A DNA stretch of 52,756 bases from CAYNSB01 sp964399625. Its GTDB lineage: Bacteria > Planctomycetota > Phycisphaerae > Phycisphaerales > UBA1924. The DNA is taken from contig CAYNSB010000029.1 of assembly GCA_964399625.1 (NCBI GenBank), positions 1 to 52,756 of the forward strand. Direction: 5' to 3'. Of this stretch, positions 44,244-52,450 are shown in pieces. The notes under the pieces are model-generated. The model was not told where the DNA came from and did not search any database. It was given only the letters and a program-made list of their open reading frames with translations. The position numbers and the translations under genes were made by a program. Position 1 is the stretch's first letter. Each line of letters starts with the position of its first letter.

Positions 44244-44657
44244 CTACTTGGGCGAGCACGCGCGGCGCATCGCGCGGATGGTCGCGCCCGAGACGTGGTG
44301 CTCGATGCCCTCGGCGTCGATCTCCGCCTGCTTCCGGGGCACGCCGAGCCAGCCCAGGAACGCGAGCACGACCTCGTGCCGCTGACGGATCGCGTCGGCC
44401 ATGCGCTTGCCCCGCGGCGTGAGCGAGACGGGGTGGTACGGACGCACGAGCACGAGCCCCTGACGCGCCAGACGCGCGACGGTGCGCGAGACGGTGACGT
44501 GGCTCACGCCCATCACCGCCGCCAGCTCCCCCACGCGGGCGTGCCCGCGCTCGCTGGTCAGTTGCAGGATCGCCTCCACGTAGTCCTGGGCGGTCTCGTC
44601 GCGGTGGGCCGCACGGGTACGCCGGAAACGATCGGAGATGGGCTGGGCGCGAGGCAC
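44244..44657 (-). CDS. mntR: DtxR/MntR-family metal-dependent transcriptional regulator
   Basis: A 137-residue repressor sensing Mn(II) or Fe(II). The DNA-binding part is ETAQDYVEAILQLTSERGHA and ELAAVMGVSHVTVSRTVARL. The metal-binding and dimerisation part includes RHEVVLAFLGWLGVPRKQAE, then IDAEGIEHHVSGATIRAM with the family's E-x-x-x-H/E-H ligands. There is no SH3 extension, which favours MntR over DtxR/IdeR. GTG 44657 has a TACGAT hexamer six bases upstream, so the gene seems to have its own leaderless promoter in the 31-base gap after the DUF167 gene. No Mn transporter is in the window. Confidence 0.9.
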   Translation of the reverse strand: MPRAQPISDRFRRTRAAHRDETAQDYVEAILQLTSERGHARVGELAAVMGVSHVTVSRTVARLARQGLVLVRPYHPVSLTPRGKRMADAIRQRHEVVLAFLGWLGVPRKQAEIDAEGIEHHVSGATIRAMRRACSPK

Positions 44658-44663
44658 GGGCCG

Positions 44664-44669
44664 ATCGTA
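44664..44669 (-). promoter_or_regulatory. Candidate -10 element of mntR, leaderless geometry
   Basis: TACGAT on the minus strand, six bases, then the GTG at 44657. Confidence 0.4.
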
Positions 44670-44688
44670 TCGACGCGGACGCGTTCCA

Positions 44689-44970
44689 TCACCGCTCCGC
44701 GAAAAGCCCGCGCACAGCCTCGGGCGTCGTGCCGTCGATCTCCAGCACCTTCGCTGCGCGGGACGCGCCGGAAACCACCCGCACCTGGCTGTGGCGCAGG
44801 CCCAGCGCCGCGGCGATGAGCGCGCAGATCGCCGCGTTGGCCCTGCCGTCCTCGGGCGGAGCGCTGATCCGCACCTTCAGGCGATCGCCCAGCGCGCCGA
44901 CGATCTCGTCCCGGCGCGCACCGGGCACCGCCTTGATCGCCAGACGAACGGGCTGCGACGGGGCGCCCAT
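44689..44970 (-). CDS. DUF167 (YggU-like) family protein
   Basis: A 93-residue cytoplasmic protein of a widespread family with no settled function. The pattern is characteristic: VRLAIKAVPGARRDEIVG, LKVRISAPPEDGRANAAI and VRVVSGASRAAKVLEIDG. It follows the M16-like gene with three bases between, so the two are co-transcribed. Length is normal for the family. Confidence 0.9.
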   Translation of the reverse strand: MGAPSQPVRLAIKAVPGARRDEIVGALGDRLKVRISAPPEDGRANAAICALIAAALGLRHSQVRVVSGASRAAKVLEIDGTTPEAVRGLFAER

Positions 44971-44973
44971 GCG

Positions 44974-46218
44974 TCAGCCCCGCGGAGGCGACAGGGGCGC
45001 GGGCCCGAGCGTCTGGATCGTCATGCGCCCCAGCGAGCGCGTGCGCAGATAGGCGTTCACTCGATCGAGCGTCACGGCGTCGATCTCGCCCGCGAGCTCG
45101 TCGAGCGATCGCGGGCGCCCGAGGCGGTGCATGTCCCCCGCGAGCGACGCCGCGCGAGAGGACGTGGACTCGCCCGAAAAGACCAGGCGCGACTTCATGC
45201 CCACGATCGCGCGATCGAACTCCTCGCGTTGGATCGCGCCCGCGCCCGTGTTGATCCTCGCGAGCTCCTGCACGAGCACGTCGAGCGATTCCTGGGCCCG
45301 CTCGGGCGTGGTGCCCACGTAGCCCAGCACGCTCCCGAAGTGCTTGCCCCCGCCGTACCCCGCCGACACGGAGTAGCACAGGCCCCGCTTCTCGCGGACC
45401 TCGGAGAACAAACGCCCGGACATGCCGCCCGAGAGCACGTTCACGACCACCTTCTCGACGACGGAGTCCGCGTGGGGCTCGGGCGGGGCGTCGCACATCA
45501 CGATGATCTGCACCTGGTTCGTCTCGTCCGCCTCGTGCGCGTACCCGCGCGCCGGCTCGCCCGAGGGCGTCGCGTCCGCCGCGCCCCCGCTCCAGCCCGA
45601 GAGCAGCTCGTTGAGGCGGCGCTCCACGGCATCGGGATCCACCGCGCCCGCGATGCCCAGGATCGAGCCCTGAGGACGTGCGCGCGCCCCCCAGAACCGT
45701 GTGATGTCGTCGCGCGTCGCGGCACGCAAGCCCTCTTCCTCGCCGCGGGTTGAGCGGTTGAAGGGTGTGGGGTAATGGCGCTCGCGGGCGCGGGTGACGG
45801 CGCGCTCCTGCGGGTCGTCCTGCAGGGCCTCGAGCGCCTGCAGCGCCAGATCGCGCGCGGGCTCGATCGAGCCCTCGTCGAACCGCGGGCGACGCACCAT
45901 GTCCACGATCGGAGGCAGGGCCTCGAGCAGGCGCGAGCCGAGCATCGTCGCGCCGATCCGCAGGTGCTGACCCGCGGAGTCCGTCGAGCGCCTCACGCCC
46001 AGGCGATCGAGCGCGTCGGCGTGGGCCCGGCTGTCGAGGTCCCCCGCGCCGCGCATGAGCAGCTCCGCGACCATGCCCGAGAGCCCCAATCGATCGGCGG
46101 GCTCGGCCGCGGTGCCCGCGGGCACGAGCCACGAGAGGGCCGCGGAGCTCACGCCGGACATCCTCTCGATGATGAGCGGCATGCCGCAGGCGAGATGTCG
46201 GGTCGTGATCTGGTTCAT
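44974..46218 (-). CDS. M16 (insulinase/processing peptidase) family protein lacking the zinc motif
   Basis: A 414-residue two-domain M16 protein. The catalytic HxxEH should fall in the motif GLAHFLEH, but here the line is G45-L-S-G-M-V-A-E52: both His and the Glu are replaced, so it cannot bind zinc. The second-domain motif is preserved (SEVREKRGLCYSVSAGYGGG). Such inactive chains often pair with an active M16 partner (as beta-MPP does). No active partner is in the window. The start at 46218 has a TAGACT hexamer nine bases upstream. It is followed by DUF167 in the same operon. Confidence 0.88.
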   Translation of the reverse strand: MNQITTRHLACGMPLIIERMSGVSSAALSWLVPAGTAAEPADRLGLSGMVAELLMRGAGDLDSRAHADALDRLGVRRSTDSAGQHLRIGATMLGSRLLEALPPIVDMVRRPRFDEGSIEPARDLALQALEALQDDPQERAVTRARERHYPTPFNRSTRGEEEGLRAATRDDITRFWGARARPQGSILGIAGAVDPDAVERRLNELLSGWSGGAADATPSGEPARGYAHEADETNQVQIIVMCDAPPEPHADSVVEKVVVNVLSGGMSGRLFSEVREKRGLCYSVSAGYGGGKHFGSVLGYVGTTPERAQESLDVLVQELARINTGAGAIQREEFDRAIVGMKSRLVFSGESTSSRAASLAGDMHRLGRPRSLDELAGEIDAVTLDRVNAYLRTRSLGRMTIQTLGPAPLSPPRG

Positions 46219-46227
46219 GGAAGGAAC

Positions 46228-46233
46228 AGTCTA
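46228..46233 (-). promoter_or_regulatory. Candidate -10 element of the M16-like gene
   Basis: TAGACT on the minus strand, nine bases before the ATG at 46218, giving a leader of about two bases. Confidence 0.35.
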
Positions 46234-46413
46234 GACGCCGGGAGCATCCCGTCGGGTCCGAGAAGTGCCCCGGAGGGCGTTCTCGAGAGCGCAGGTGTCA
46301 CGCGCGATCCCGCGGGCCGAGCGATCGCGGCCGAGCGGGCAAGGCCCCGTCCGAGATATCCGATGGTGGGCGATGGGGCCCGTTGCGCACGGGCTCCAAC
46401 GCAGGAGCGAGCC

Positions 46414-47046
46414 ATGCTTCGATGGGCCGTGGACTTGGCGACAGTGACCTCGGCGGCGGTGCTGATCGGCGGGCTGTACTACGTCTCGTCGGAGCGTGCC
46501 AAAGAGCGCCACGAGCAGGAGCTGGTCGCCAACGAGGTGACGCGGTTCCAGAACGAGCTGAGCGTGCGGGCCGCGTCGGGATTGGCCAGCGAGATCAACC
46601 CGCGCGGTTGGCCCACGACGATCGAGCCCGAGTGGTTCAACGGCGCGCCGCCCCTGAACACGATCGTGTCGGGCGATCGCCCGTGGGTCGAGGTCGCGCC
46701 GCCCGAACACGCGAAGCTGACCAACCCGCCGCTGCGCATCGCCGGAGACGCGTCCCAGGCGAGCTTCTGGTACAACCCGTACAGGGGCATCGTGCGGGCG
46801 CGCGTTCCCGTGCAGATCAACGAGGCGCGCGCGATCGACCTCTACAACACGATCAACGGCACGGGCATCTCGTCGCTCTTCGAGCCCGCGCCGGACCCCG
46901 AGCCCTACCAGCTCTGCGGGCCCGTGGTGCCCGAGGGCTGGGTCTGGCCCGACGATCCCGTCGCCAACCCCGACGACCCGACGATGCCGCGCACCGCGAT
47001 CACGTCGCAGACGGGGCAGGACCAGCCCGCGCCGCAGGAGCCGTGA
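46414..47046 (+). CDS. Membrane-anchored protein of unknown function
   Basis: A 210-residue protein with one N-terminal membrane helix (WAVDLATVTSAAVLIGGLYY). A short charged helix follows (SERAKERHEQELVANEVTRF) and then an exported domain rich in Pro, Trp and Asn (NPRGWPTTIEPEWFNGAPPL; LYNTINGTGISSLFEPAPDP). ATG 46414 is set by AGGAG six bases upstream. It is convergent with dapB, ten bases apart. I do not recognise a family. Confidence 0.75.
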   Translation: MLRWAVDLATVTSAAVLIGGLYYVSSERAKERHEQELVANEVTRFQNELSVRAASGLASEINPRGWPTTIEPEWFNGAPPLNTIVSGDRPWVEVAPPEHAKLTNPPLRIAGDASQASFWYNPYRGIVRARVPVQINEARAIDLYNTINGTGISSLFEPAPDPEPYQLCGPVVPEGWVWPDDPVANPDDPTMPRTAITSQTGQDQPAPQEP

Positions 47047-47056
47047 GCGCCGGGGC

Positions 47057-47866
47057 TCAGACGTCGCCAAGCCCAAGCACGTCGTCCATCGTCCACATCC
47101 CCGGCTTGGCCCGGGCGAGCCACGCCGCGGCATGGAGCGCCCCGCGCACGAACAGATCGCGAGACGTGGCGCGATGCGAGAGCTCGATCACCTCGCCGGG
47201 CCCCGCGAACTGCACGCGGTGCTCGCCGATGATGTCGCCCGCGCGGATCGCGAGCACCTGATCCTCCCTGATCGCCCCGCCCGCGCCCCGGATCGCCCAA
47301 GCCAGGCGCAGCGCCGTGCCCGAGGGCGCATCCTTTTTCTGCGTGTGGTGCGATTCCACGATTGAGGCGTCGTACCCACTTCCCAGCACGCGCGTGGCGA
47401 CCGCGAGCAGGCGGGCCAGGAGCGTCACGCCCAGCGACGTGTTGGGCGCGATGAGCACGGCTCGTCGCTGCGATTGATCGCGCAGCGCCTGTCGCGTCGC
47501 GTCCGACAGCGCGGTGGTGCCCACGAGCAGCGCCGCGGAGGCGCCAGAGGCAACTTCGATCGCGCGCCGCGTGCCCTCATCGGACGAGAAGTCAACGACA
47601 ACGTCCGCGCATCCCGGCACGATCGACGCAAGATCGCGCACGATCGCGTCGTGTACGCCGCCGCCAGCGCTCGCCCCGCCTTCGCTCGCGTGGTCGCGCT
47701 CGGGCGTGGCGTTCGAGCGCGAGAGTGCGCCCACGAGCGCGAAGCGCGCATCGCCGCGCGCGAGCGCGCACACGCGCGATCCCATGCGTCCGTGCGCGCC
47801 GTTGACGATGAGGCGCGTGACGCGCAACGGCGCGGATGGTGCAGAACTCGGAGCGTGAGTTGACAT
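47057..47866 (-). CDS. dapB: 4-hydroxy-tetrahydrodipicolinate reductase
   Basis: A step of lysine and meso-diaminopimelate synthesis using NAD(P)H. The 269-residue protein has the nucleotide loop VNGAHGRMGSRVC, the substrate-binding VESHHTQKKDAPSGTALRLA (HHxxKxDxPSGT) and the C-terminal GEVIELSHRATSRDLFVRGA. ATG 47866 is preferred; GTG 47908 would add 14 residues before the family's normal start. A TACTAT hexamer at 47944-47949 on the minus strand may be its promoter. It is not clustered with other lysine genes. Confidence 0.93.
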   Translation of the reverse strand: MSTHAPSSAPSAPLRVTRLIVNGAHGRMGSRVCALARGDARFALVGALSRSNATPERDHASEGGASAGGGVHDAIVRDLASIVPGCADVVVDFSSDEGTRRAIEVASGASAALLVGTTALSDATRQALRDQSQRRAVLIAPNTSLGVTLLARLLAVATRVLGSGYDASIVESHHTQKKDAPSGTALRLAWAIRGAGGAIREDQVLAIRAGDIIGEHRVQFAGPGEVIELSHRATSRDLFVRGALHAAAWLARAKPGMWTMDDVLGLGDV

Positions 47867-48025
47867 GGGCGCGTGCTTCGTGTCTGATGGTGGCGCCTTG
47901 TGCGGCACGTTGGTTCGCTGAAGCGCGTGGCGCGAACGAACCGATAGTACCGCACATGGAAACGTCTCGGATCGCGTTGTGGCACGCGAGCGATGACGAA
48001 GGACTCGTACCTCAGGAGATTGAAT

Positions 48026-48088
48026 ATGGCCAAGAAGGCAAAGAAGAAGGGCAAGAAGAAGGCGAAGAAGAAGTCCTCTCGCAAGTGA
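48026..48088 (+). CDS. 20-residue lysine-rich basic peptide
   Basis: ATG 48026 to TGA 48088 encodes 20 residues, of which thirteen are Lys and one Arg: two KKK-G/A-KKK blocks after MAKKA and a short SSRK end. The ribosome binding site AGGAG lies seven bases before the ATG, and a perfect rho-independent hairpin follows about 100 bases later. These signals support a real small gene. The composition is like the tails of histone-H1-like or DNA-binding basic proteins, so nucleic-acid binding is possible. It is a single-copy observation with no recognised homologue. Confidence 0.6.
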   Translation: MAKKAKKKGKKKAKKKSSRK

Positions 48089-48192
48089 ACGAAGCGCCGC
48101 TACGCGGCATCGATTCTCTCAACCCTTGATACAGCGTGCGAGCCCGCGGGTCGACCCGGGCTTGCGAATCGAACAACATCAGCCACCGATCA

Positions 48193-48229
48193 CGCGGGAC
48201 CGGGAGACCGGTCCCGCGGTCGTTTTCCA
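48193..48229 (+). terminator. Rho-independent terminator after the lysine-rich peptide gene
   Basis: An 11-base-pair perfect stem (48193-48203 with 48208-48218) closes on a GAGA tetraloop and is followed by gtcgtttt. This is the clearest terminator in the window. It separates the peptide gene from the leaderless promoter at 48251. Confidence 0.8.
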
Positions 48230-48250
48230 CATTCGGGCCCGCCCCACCCG

Positions 48251-48279
48251 TTGACCCAGGGCACACGCCACGGTTCAAT
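48251..48279 (+). promoter_or_regulatory. Leaderless sigma-70-type promoter
   Basis: -35 TTGACC (48251-48256), 17-base spacer, -10 TTCAAT (48274-48279), five bases, then ATG 48285. Transcription should start at or next to the start codon. Confidence 0.6.
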
Positions 48280-48284
48280 CGAGC

Positions 48285-48908
48285 ATGTCCACGCCCGCGC
48301 ACGCACGCCTCCACCTGCGGGCCCATCGCGCGGCGACCATCTTCATCAACCAGCAGCCCACCGCGATCCGAACCGTGATCGACGGGCCATCGGGGCTCCT
48401 CGTCGCCCCCGTGCCCCACGCCGCCCTCCACGCCGAGGAACTCGTCCTGGCGGTCCCCGAAGAAAGCCCTGACGTGGGCGAGGTGGTCTCACTCCTGGCG
48501 CGTGCCCATCGGATACGCCCCGATTCCCTCGGCGCCCGCGACCGATGGCTCGCGGCCCACGGGCAGCCGCAATGGAGCACGTGGACGGGATTCTGGATCG
48601 ATTCGGCGCGTATCGGCGGGGAAGTGATCGACGGCGACGAGCTGGACCTGCGGAACCCACTGCACACCGACGAACCGGCCCTGCTCCGCCTCCTCAATAA
48701 CGATGAGACGGCGCTGGCGCGGCTTGTCCGGCGCGGCACGGGGATCACGCCGACCTCGCCCGTGGCGGTGGGCGTCGATCCGGACGGAGTGGACGTGCGC
48801 AGCGCGTCAACCGCGCTGCCGCTGCGCGTGCCGATGCCCGAGTCGCCCTCGTCGCCCGAGGCGGCCGAGCGCGTGCTCCGGGCGATGCTCGCGGAGGCGT
48901 CGCGATGA
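48285..48908 (+). CDS. HugZ-like split-barrel protein with DUF2470-type C-terminus (tentative)
   Basis: A 207-residue protein. Residues about 15-125 fit the pyridoxamine-oxidase-like split barrel used by heme-utilisation proteins (AIRTVIDGPSGLLVAPVPHA; WSTWTGFWIDSARIGGEV). The end (about 130-207) has the DUF2470 pattern: LLRLLNNDETALARLVRRGT, VGVDPDGVDVRSA and a closing helix. The DUF2470 histidine (in EDHADA) is missing, so heme binding is doubtful. Its last four bases overlap the amidohydrolase start (ATGA). It is read from a leaderless promoter. Confidence 0.5.
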   Translation: MSTPAHARLHLRAHRAATIFINQQPTAIRTVIDGPSGLLVAPVPHAALHAEELVLAVPEESPDVGEVVSLLARAHRIRPDSLGARDRWLAAHGQPQWSTWTGFWIDSARIGGEVIDGDELDLRNPLHTDEPALLRLLNNDETALARLVRRGTGITPTSPVAVGVDPDGVDVRSASTALPLRVPMPESPSSPEAAERVLRAMLAEASR

Positions 48909-50218
48909 GTGTCCGTCCTACGCAACTCCGCGAGGCGCACGCGCACGTCGCCGCGCACGGGCGCGAGATGTCGTGCCCCTGGCTCGGCGATTGCCAGGGG
49001 CCGGGCGAGGCCCTGGACCGTTTGCGTGCGCGCGCGGCACGGATGGACGCCGCGAACGAACCGGGATGGCTCGTGGGCACGGGTCTGCGGATCGAGGGAT
49101 GGAAGGAGCGTCGCTGGCCCACGATCGACGAGCTCGATCGTGCGTGCCCCAATCGCCCGTGCATGGTCCACGCGTTCGATCATCATTCGGGTGTCGTGAA
49201 CCGCTCGGCGATGTGCGCGGCGGGGCTGGACTCGCGCGCGAGCAAGGTCGCTCACCTCGTCCAGCGCGATCCGCGCGGGGAGCCCACGGGCCTGCTGCTC
49301 GAGGGAGCGTTCGACGTGGCCCGCGCGGCGATCCCCGAACCGACGCCCGAGCAATGGCGGGCGTTCGTGCGGGCATCGCTGGACGACCTGGCACGCCACG
49401 GATTCGCGGAGGTCCACGACCTCCTCAGCCCGCCTTGGCTCGGGCCGATGCTCCGCGACATGGAGAGTGCCGGCGATCTATCAACAGAGGTCTGGCTCTA
49501 CCCCGCGTTGAAGGATCTGGACCAGGTCGCACGCGGACGCGGGGCGTGGGAATCGGAGCGGGTGCGCTTGGGCGGTGGGAAGGTCTTTGCCGACGGCACG
49601 CTCAACGCGCGCACCGCGTGGATGCTCGAGCCGTACGCCGACCCCATCCCGGGCTCGCCTTGCGGGCACGCGATGATGAGCGTCGACCAACTCCGCGGGG
49701 CGATCGCCCACACTCGTGCGCACGGGGTGGGACTGGCGGTGCACGCGATCGGCGATGGCGCGGTGAGGGCCACGCTCGACGCGTGGGCAGAGGAGGGCAC
49801 GACGTCGGGCGGCAGGGCGAGAGCCGCGAACGAACTCCCGGCGTTGCGCATCGAGCACTGCGAACTGATCGACGCGAAGGACGTGCCCCGGTTCGCGGCG
49901 ATGGGCGTGGTGTGCTCAGTGCAGCCGTGCCACCTGTTGTACGACGTCGAGGCGCTGGAGCGCGGGCTCGCGCATCGGCTCGATCGGGTGCTGCCGCTGC
50001 GAGAGTTGATCGAGAGTGGGTGCCGCCCGGGCGGGCTGCTGTGGTTCGGATCCGATACCCCGATCGTGCGCCCGAATCCGGAGGATTCCGTGCGCGCCGC
50101 GGTGGAGCGCCGGCGCGGGGCGGGGTCGCCCGGCGGTGGCGAGTCGCGGGCGATCGGGGCGGGTCAGGCGATCACGGAGGCGGAGTGCTGGCGGGCGTTC
50201 GGGCTCACCACTTCTTGA
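48905..50218 (+). CDS. Amidohydrolase family 3 protein (YtcJ-like), short N-terminus
   Basis: A 437-residue metal-dependent hydrolase. It opens REAHAHVAAHG, the first metal-binding His pair. It continues FDHHSGVVNRSAMCAAGL, GGGKVFADGTLNARTAWML, AVHAIGDGAVRATLDAW, LRIEHCELIDA and WFGSDTPIVRPNP, the standard YtcJ series with metal ligands. The N-terminal beta-sandwich strand that usually precedes GFIDAHVH is absent, and relatives are commonly about 540 residues. Translationally coupled to the HugZ-like gene. Its 3' end overlaps the end of the minus-strand small protein by 14 bases. The substrate (amide, urea or imide) is unknown. Confidence 0.85.
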   Translation: MSVRPTQLREAHAHVAAHGREMSCPWLGDCQGPGEALDRLRARAARMDAANEPGWLVGTGLRIEGWKERRWPTIDELDRACPNRPCMVHAFDHHSGVVNRSAMCAAGLDSRASKVAHLVQRDPRGEPTGLLLEGAFDVARAAIPEPTPEQWRAFVRASLDDLARHGFAEVHDLLSPPWLGPMLRDMESAGDLSTEVWLYPALKDLDQVARGRGAWESERVRLGGGKVFADGTLNARTAWMLEPYADPIPGSPCGHAMMSVDQLRGAIAHTRAHGVGLAVHAIGDGAVRATLDAWAEEGTTSGGRARAANELPALRIEHCELIDAKDVPRFAAMGVVCSVQPCHLLYDVEALERGLAHRLDRVLPLRELIESGCRPGGLLWFGSDTPIVRPNPEDSVRAAVERRRGAGSPGGGESRAIGAGQAITEAECWRAFGLTTS

Positions 50219-50444
50219 TGCCGAGAATCACCGCGACGATGACCACGATCGATCCGATGATGCTCGCCCACCAATGCCACTTGAAGCTCGCCGAGACGTA
50301 GCGGTCGCTGAAGGATCGTTCTGCCTGCGCTCGCGTCTTGCTCTTCGATCTGGCGCTTTTGGCCAGTGCCTCTCCGTACGCCTTCTGCGCATCGCCCGGC
50401 ATCCGCCCCGTGACCTTCTCGTACAGACGTGGGTCGATCGTCAT
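50205..50444 (-). CDS. Small protein with C-terminal membrane anchor
   Basis: A 79-residue protein. The first 50 residues are polar (DPRLYEKVTGRMPGDAQKAY and a Lys/Ser/Arg-rich stretch). The C-terminus is one transmembrane helix (WWASIIGSIVVIVAVILGIK). ATG 50444 is preceded by GGGAG at ribosome-binding distance; upstream codons in the same frame are ignored for that reason. It faces the amidohydrolase tail to tail with a 14-base overlap. No family recognised. Confidence 0.65.
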   Translation of the reverse strand: MTIDPRLYEKVTGRMPGDAQKAYGEALAKSARSKSKTRAQAERSFSDRYVSASFKWHWWASIIGSIVVIVAVILGIKKW

Positions 50445-50599
50445 GGATGGCTCCCCAAGAGGTGACGGCCTCCTGCCCGATGTTCGTACGACGGCTCCCT
50501 TCCGTCGACCGCGGTGTTCGGATAAAGTTACCACCTCGGGGCGTGGGGCACAAGCCCCATCCGCGGGGTGGGGGGCGGAGGGCCGCAGGAGCGATCAGC

Positions 50600-51568
50600 A
50601 TGCGCGCGGACATTCGGTACAACAACATCATCGACTCGGACCAGGCCCGCAAGGCCCAGGCGTCGGCCGACGCCGCGCCGGGCATGCACCACGACCAGAT
50701 CAACGCCGACACGTTCTACATCACGCAGCAGTACTGGAAGTACACCCGCGAGAACCACGACGTGTGGCGCGAGATGTTCGACCGGCGCTGGACCGTGCTC
50801 GAGCAGCAGGTCAGCCGGCAGTTCATCGAGGGCATGCGCATCCTGCAGCTCTCGCGCGATCGCATCCCACTGCTGGACGACTGGACCGCGGACCGCGACC
50901 TGGAGCTGGCGGGCGGCGCGATCGTCAAGAAGGGCACGAGGCTCGAGGGGATCAACACGTTCCTGCAGCGGGCGAGCGACTGGGCGAGCTACGGCGTGCC
51001 GGGGTACCTGCCCGCCAAGGCGTTCTTCGCGTGCCTGGCGCAGCGGGAGTTTCCGACGACGGTGCTGATCCGCCCGCGCGAGGTGATGGACTATCTCCCC
51101 GAGCCGGACATTTTTCATGACGTGTTCGGGCACGTGCCGCTGCACACGCTGAAGGTTTTCGCGGACTTCCTGCAGACGTACGGGCGTGCGGCGCTGTTGT
51201 GCGAGGACGCGGAGCACATCAAGCGTCTGGGCCGCCTGTTCTGGTTCACGGTGGAGTTCGGGCTGATCCGCGAGGACGGGAAGATCAAGGTGTACGGGAG
51301 CGGGCTGGTGAGCAGCCACGCCGAGAGCGCGTACTCGCTGACGGGGGAGTGGGAGAAGTCGGGGCGGGGCGTGCCGGACTGCACGCCGCGGGAGGTGCCC
51401 GAGTACCGCCCGTTTGACCTGAACCGGGTGTGCGAGACGGACTTTGAGATCGACCACTTCCAGCCGATCTACTACGTGCTGGAGAGCTTCGAGCAGCTCC
51501 GCGACGCGATGAACGAGTACGCGGAGGAGGTGATCGGGGAGGCGGGGATGGCGAAGGCAAGGGTGTAG
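50600..51568 (+). CDS. phhA: Phenylalanine-4-hydroxylase
   Basis: A non-heme iron enzyme making tyrosine from phenylalanine with a pterin cofactor. The 322-residue catalytic domain has iron ligands H173 and H178 (DIFHDVFGHVPLHTLKVF) and E219 (FWFTVEFGLIRE), with DYLPEPDIFHD before them and YGSGLVSSHAESAYSL, PFDLNRVCETDFEIDHFQPI after. There is no N-terminal ACT domain, as in bacterial enzymes. ATG 50600 is set by AGGAG eight bases upstream. No pterin-recycling gene is adjacent; the next gene starts one base after its stop. Confidence 0.95.
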   Translation: MRADIRYNNIIDSDQARKAQASADAAPGMHHDQINADTFYITQQYWKYTRENHDVWREMFDRRWTVLEQQVSRQFIEGMRILQLSRDRIPLLDDWTADRDLELAGGAIVKKGTRLEGINTFLQRASDWASYGVPGYLPAKAFFACLAQREFPTTVLIRPREVMDYLPEPDIFHDVFGHVPLHTLKVFADFLQTYGRAALLCEDAEHIKRLGRLFWFTVEFGLIREDGKIKVYGSGLVSSHAESAYSLTGEWEKSGRGVPDCTPREVPEYRPFDLNRVCETDFEIDHFQPIYYVLESFEQLRDAMNEYAEEVIGEAGMAKARV

Positions 51569-51569
51569 C

Positions 51570-52430
51570 GTGGGCGAGTATCCGTGCCGAAACTGCGGAT
51601 ATCCGGTCGAAAAGGGCGCGGTGTCGTGCTCGGAGTGCGGCGTGGTGCCGACGGGGCGCGAGTCGGAGTCAGACCGGGGGATGGCGCGGCTGGCGACGGC
51701 GGGGCTCCTGTGGACGATCCCGGCGCTCACGGGCGGCTGGGTTGTCACGATCGTCGTGCAGCCGCTGATGGCACTCCCCGAGCCGTGGCACAACTTCGGG
51801 AACGAGCTCGGGCCGCTCACCGCGGCGTGCGCGATCTGGCTGCTGCTGGTGATGCTGCTGGGAGGGTGGTCGTGGCTGTTTCTGGGCGCCGTGTCGCCGG
51901 ACCACGTGGCCCGTCGCAAGACGCGGTTCGCCCGGTGGGCCGCCTGCGCCACCGTCGCGGCGGCCGGAATCGGGCTGATCGCGGCCACGAGTGTTCGAAG
52001 GCCGGTCGGAAGCGGGACGCTCGCCTTGACCATGGATCTACTCCGCTGGACCTTGCCGTATGCCATGGCGATCGGGCTGAGCGGGCTGATCGTGCTGGGC
52101 CTGACGGTGCTCGGCGGTCTGCTCACCCGTGACGGCGCGCCGATCCGCGGGCGTCGCCTCGTGCTCGCCGGGCGGATCCTGGGCGTGGCGGCGGGGTGCG
52201 GGCTCCTGGGCCCGCGCATCCTGCGCGACGTGTACACCCCCGACCTCGGCCTTGCCTTGCACCAGTTGGTTCGGGGTGCCTCGGTGTTCCCCGATCCGCC
52301 AGCGTGGAGTGTGGAAACCCGGAATGTCCTCGAGGTTCTGGCCTGGTCGTCGCTGCTCGTCTCGGCGTGCGTGGCCTGGGCGTCGCTGGCGGGGCTCTTC
52401 ACCCGGATCGCGCGGGCGCGGCAAAGTTGA
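51570..52430 (+). CDS. Zinc-ribbon membrane protein, unknown function
   Basis: A 286-residue protein. An N-terminal zinc ribbon (CRNCGYPVEKGAVSCSECG, two CxxC pairs at about residues 6-26) is followed by about six transmembrane helices (for example LLWTIPALTGGWVVTIVV; AIWLLLVMLLGGWSWLFLGA; YAMAIGLSGLIVLGLTVLGG). The GTG at 51570 begins one base after phhA. Small zinc-ribbon domains of this kind often sit on cytoplasmic faces of membrane proteins, but no function is known. Confidence 0.75.
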   Translation: MGEYPCRNCGYPVEKGAVSCSECGVVPTGRESESDRGMARLATAGLLWTIPALTGGWVVTIVVQPLMALPEPWHNFGNELGPLTAACAIWLLLVMLLGGWSWLFLGAVSPDHVARRKTRFARWAACATVAAAGIGLIAATSVRRPVGSGTLALTMDLLRWTLPYAMAIGLSGLIVLGLTVLGGLLTRDGAPIRGRRLVLAGRILGVAAGCGLLGPRILRDVYTPDLGLALHQLVRGASVFPDPPAWSVETRNVLEVLAWSSLLVSACVAWASLAGLFTRIARARQS

Positions 52431-52450
52431 GCGGGCGTGTCGATCGGGGC

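Noticed and set aside
48012..48431. Phe-rich hydrophobic frame on the minus strand opposite the lysine-rich peptide
   Set aside because: The Phe runs are only the complement of Lys codons AAG/AAA. The plus strand has the ribosome binding site and terminator.
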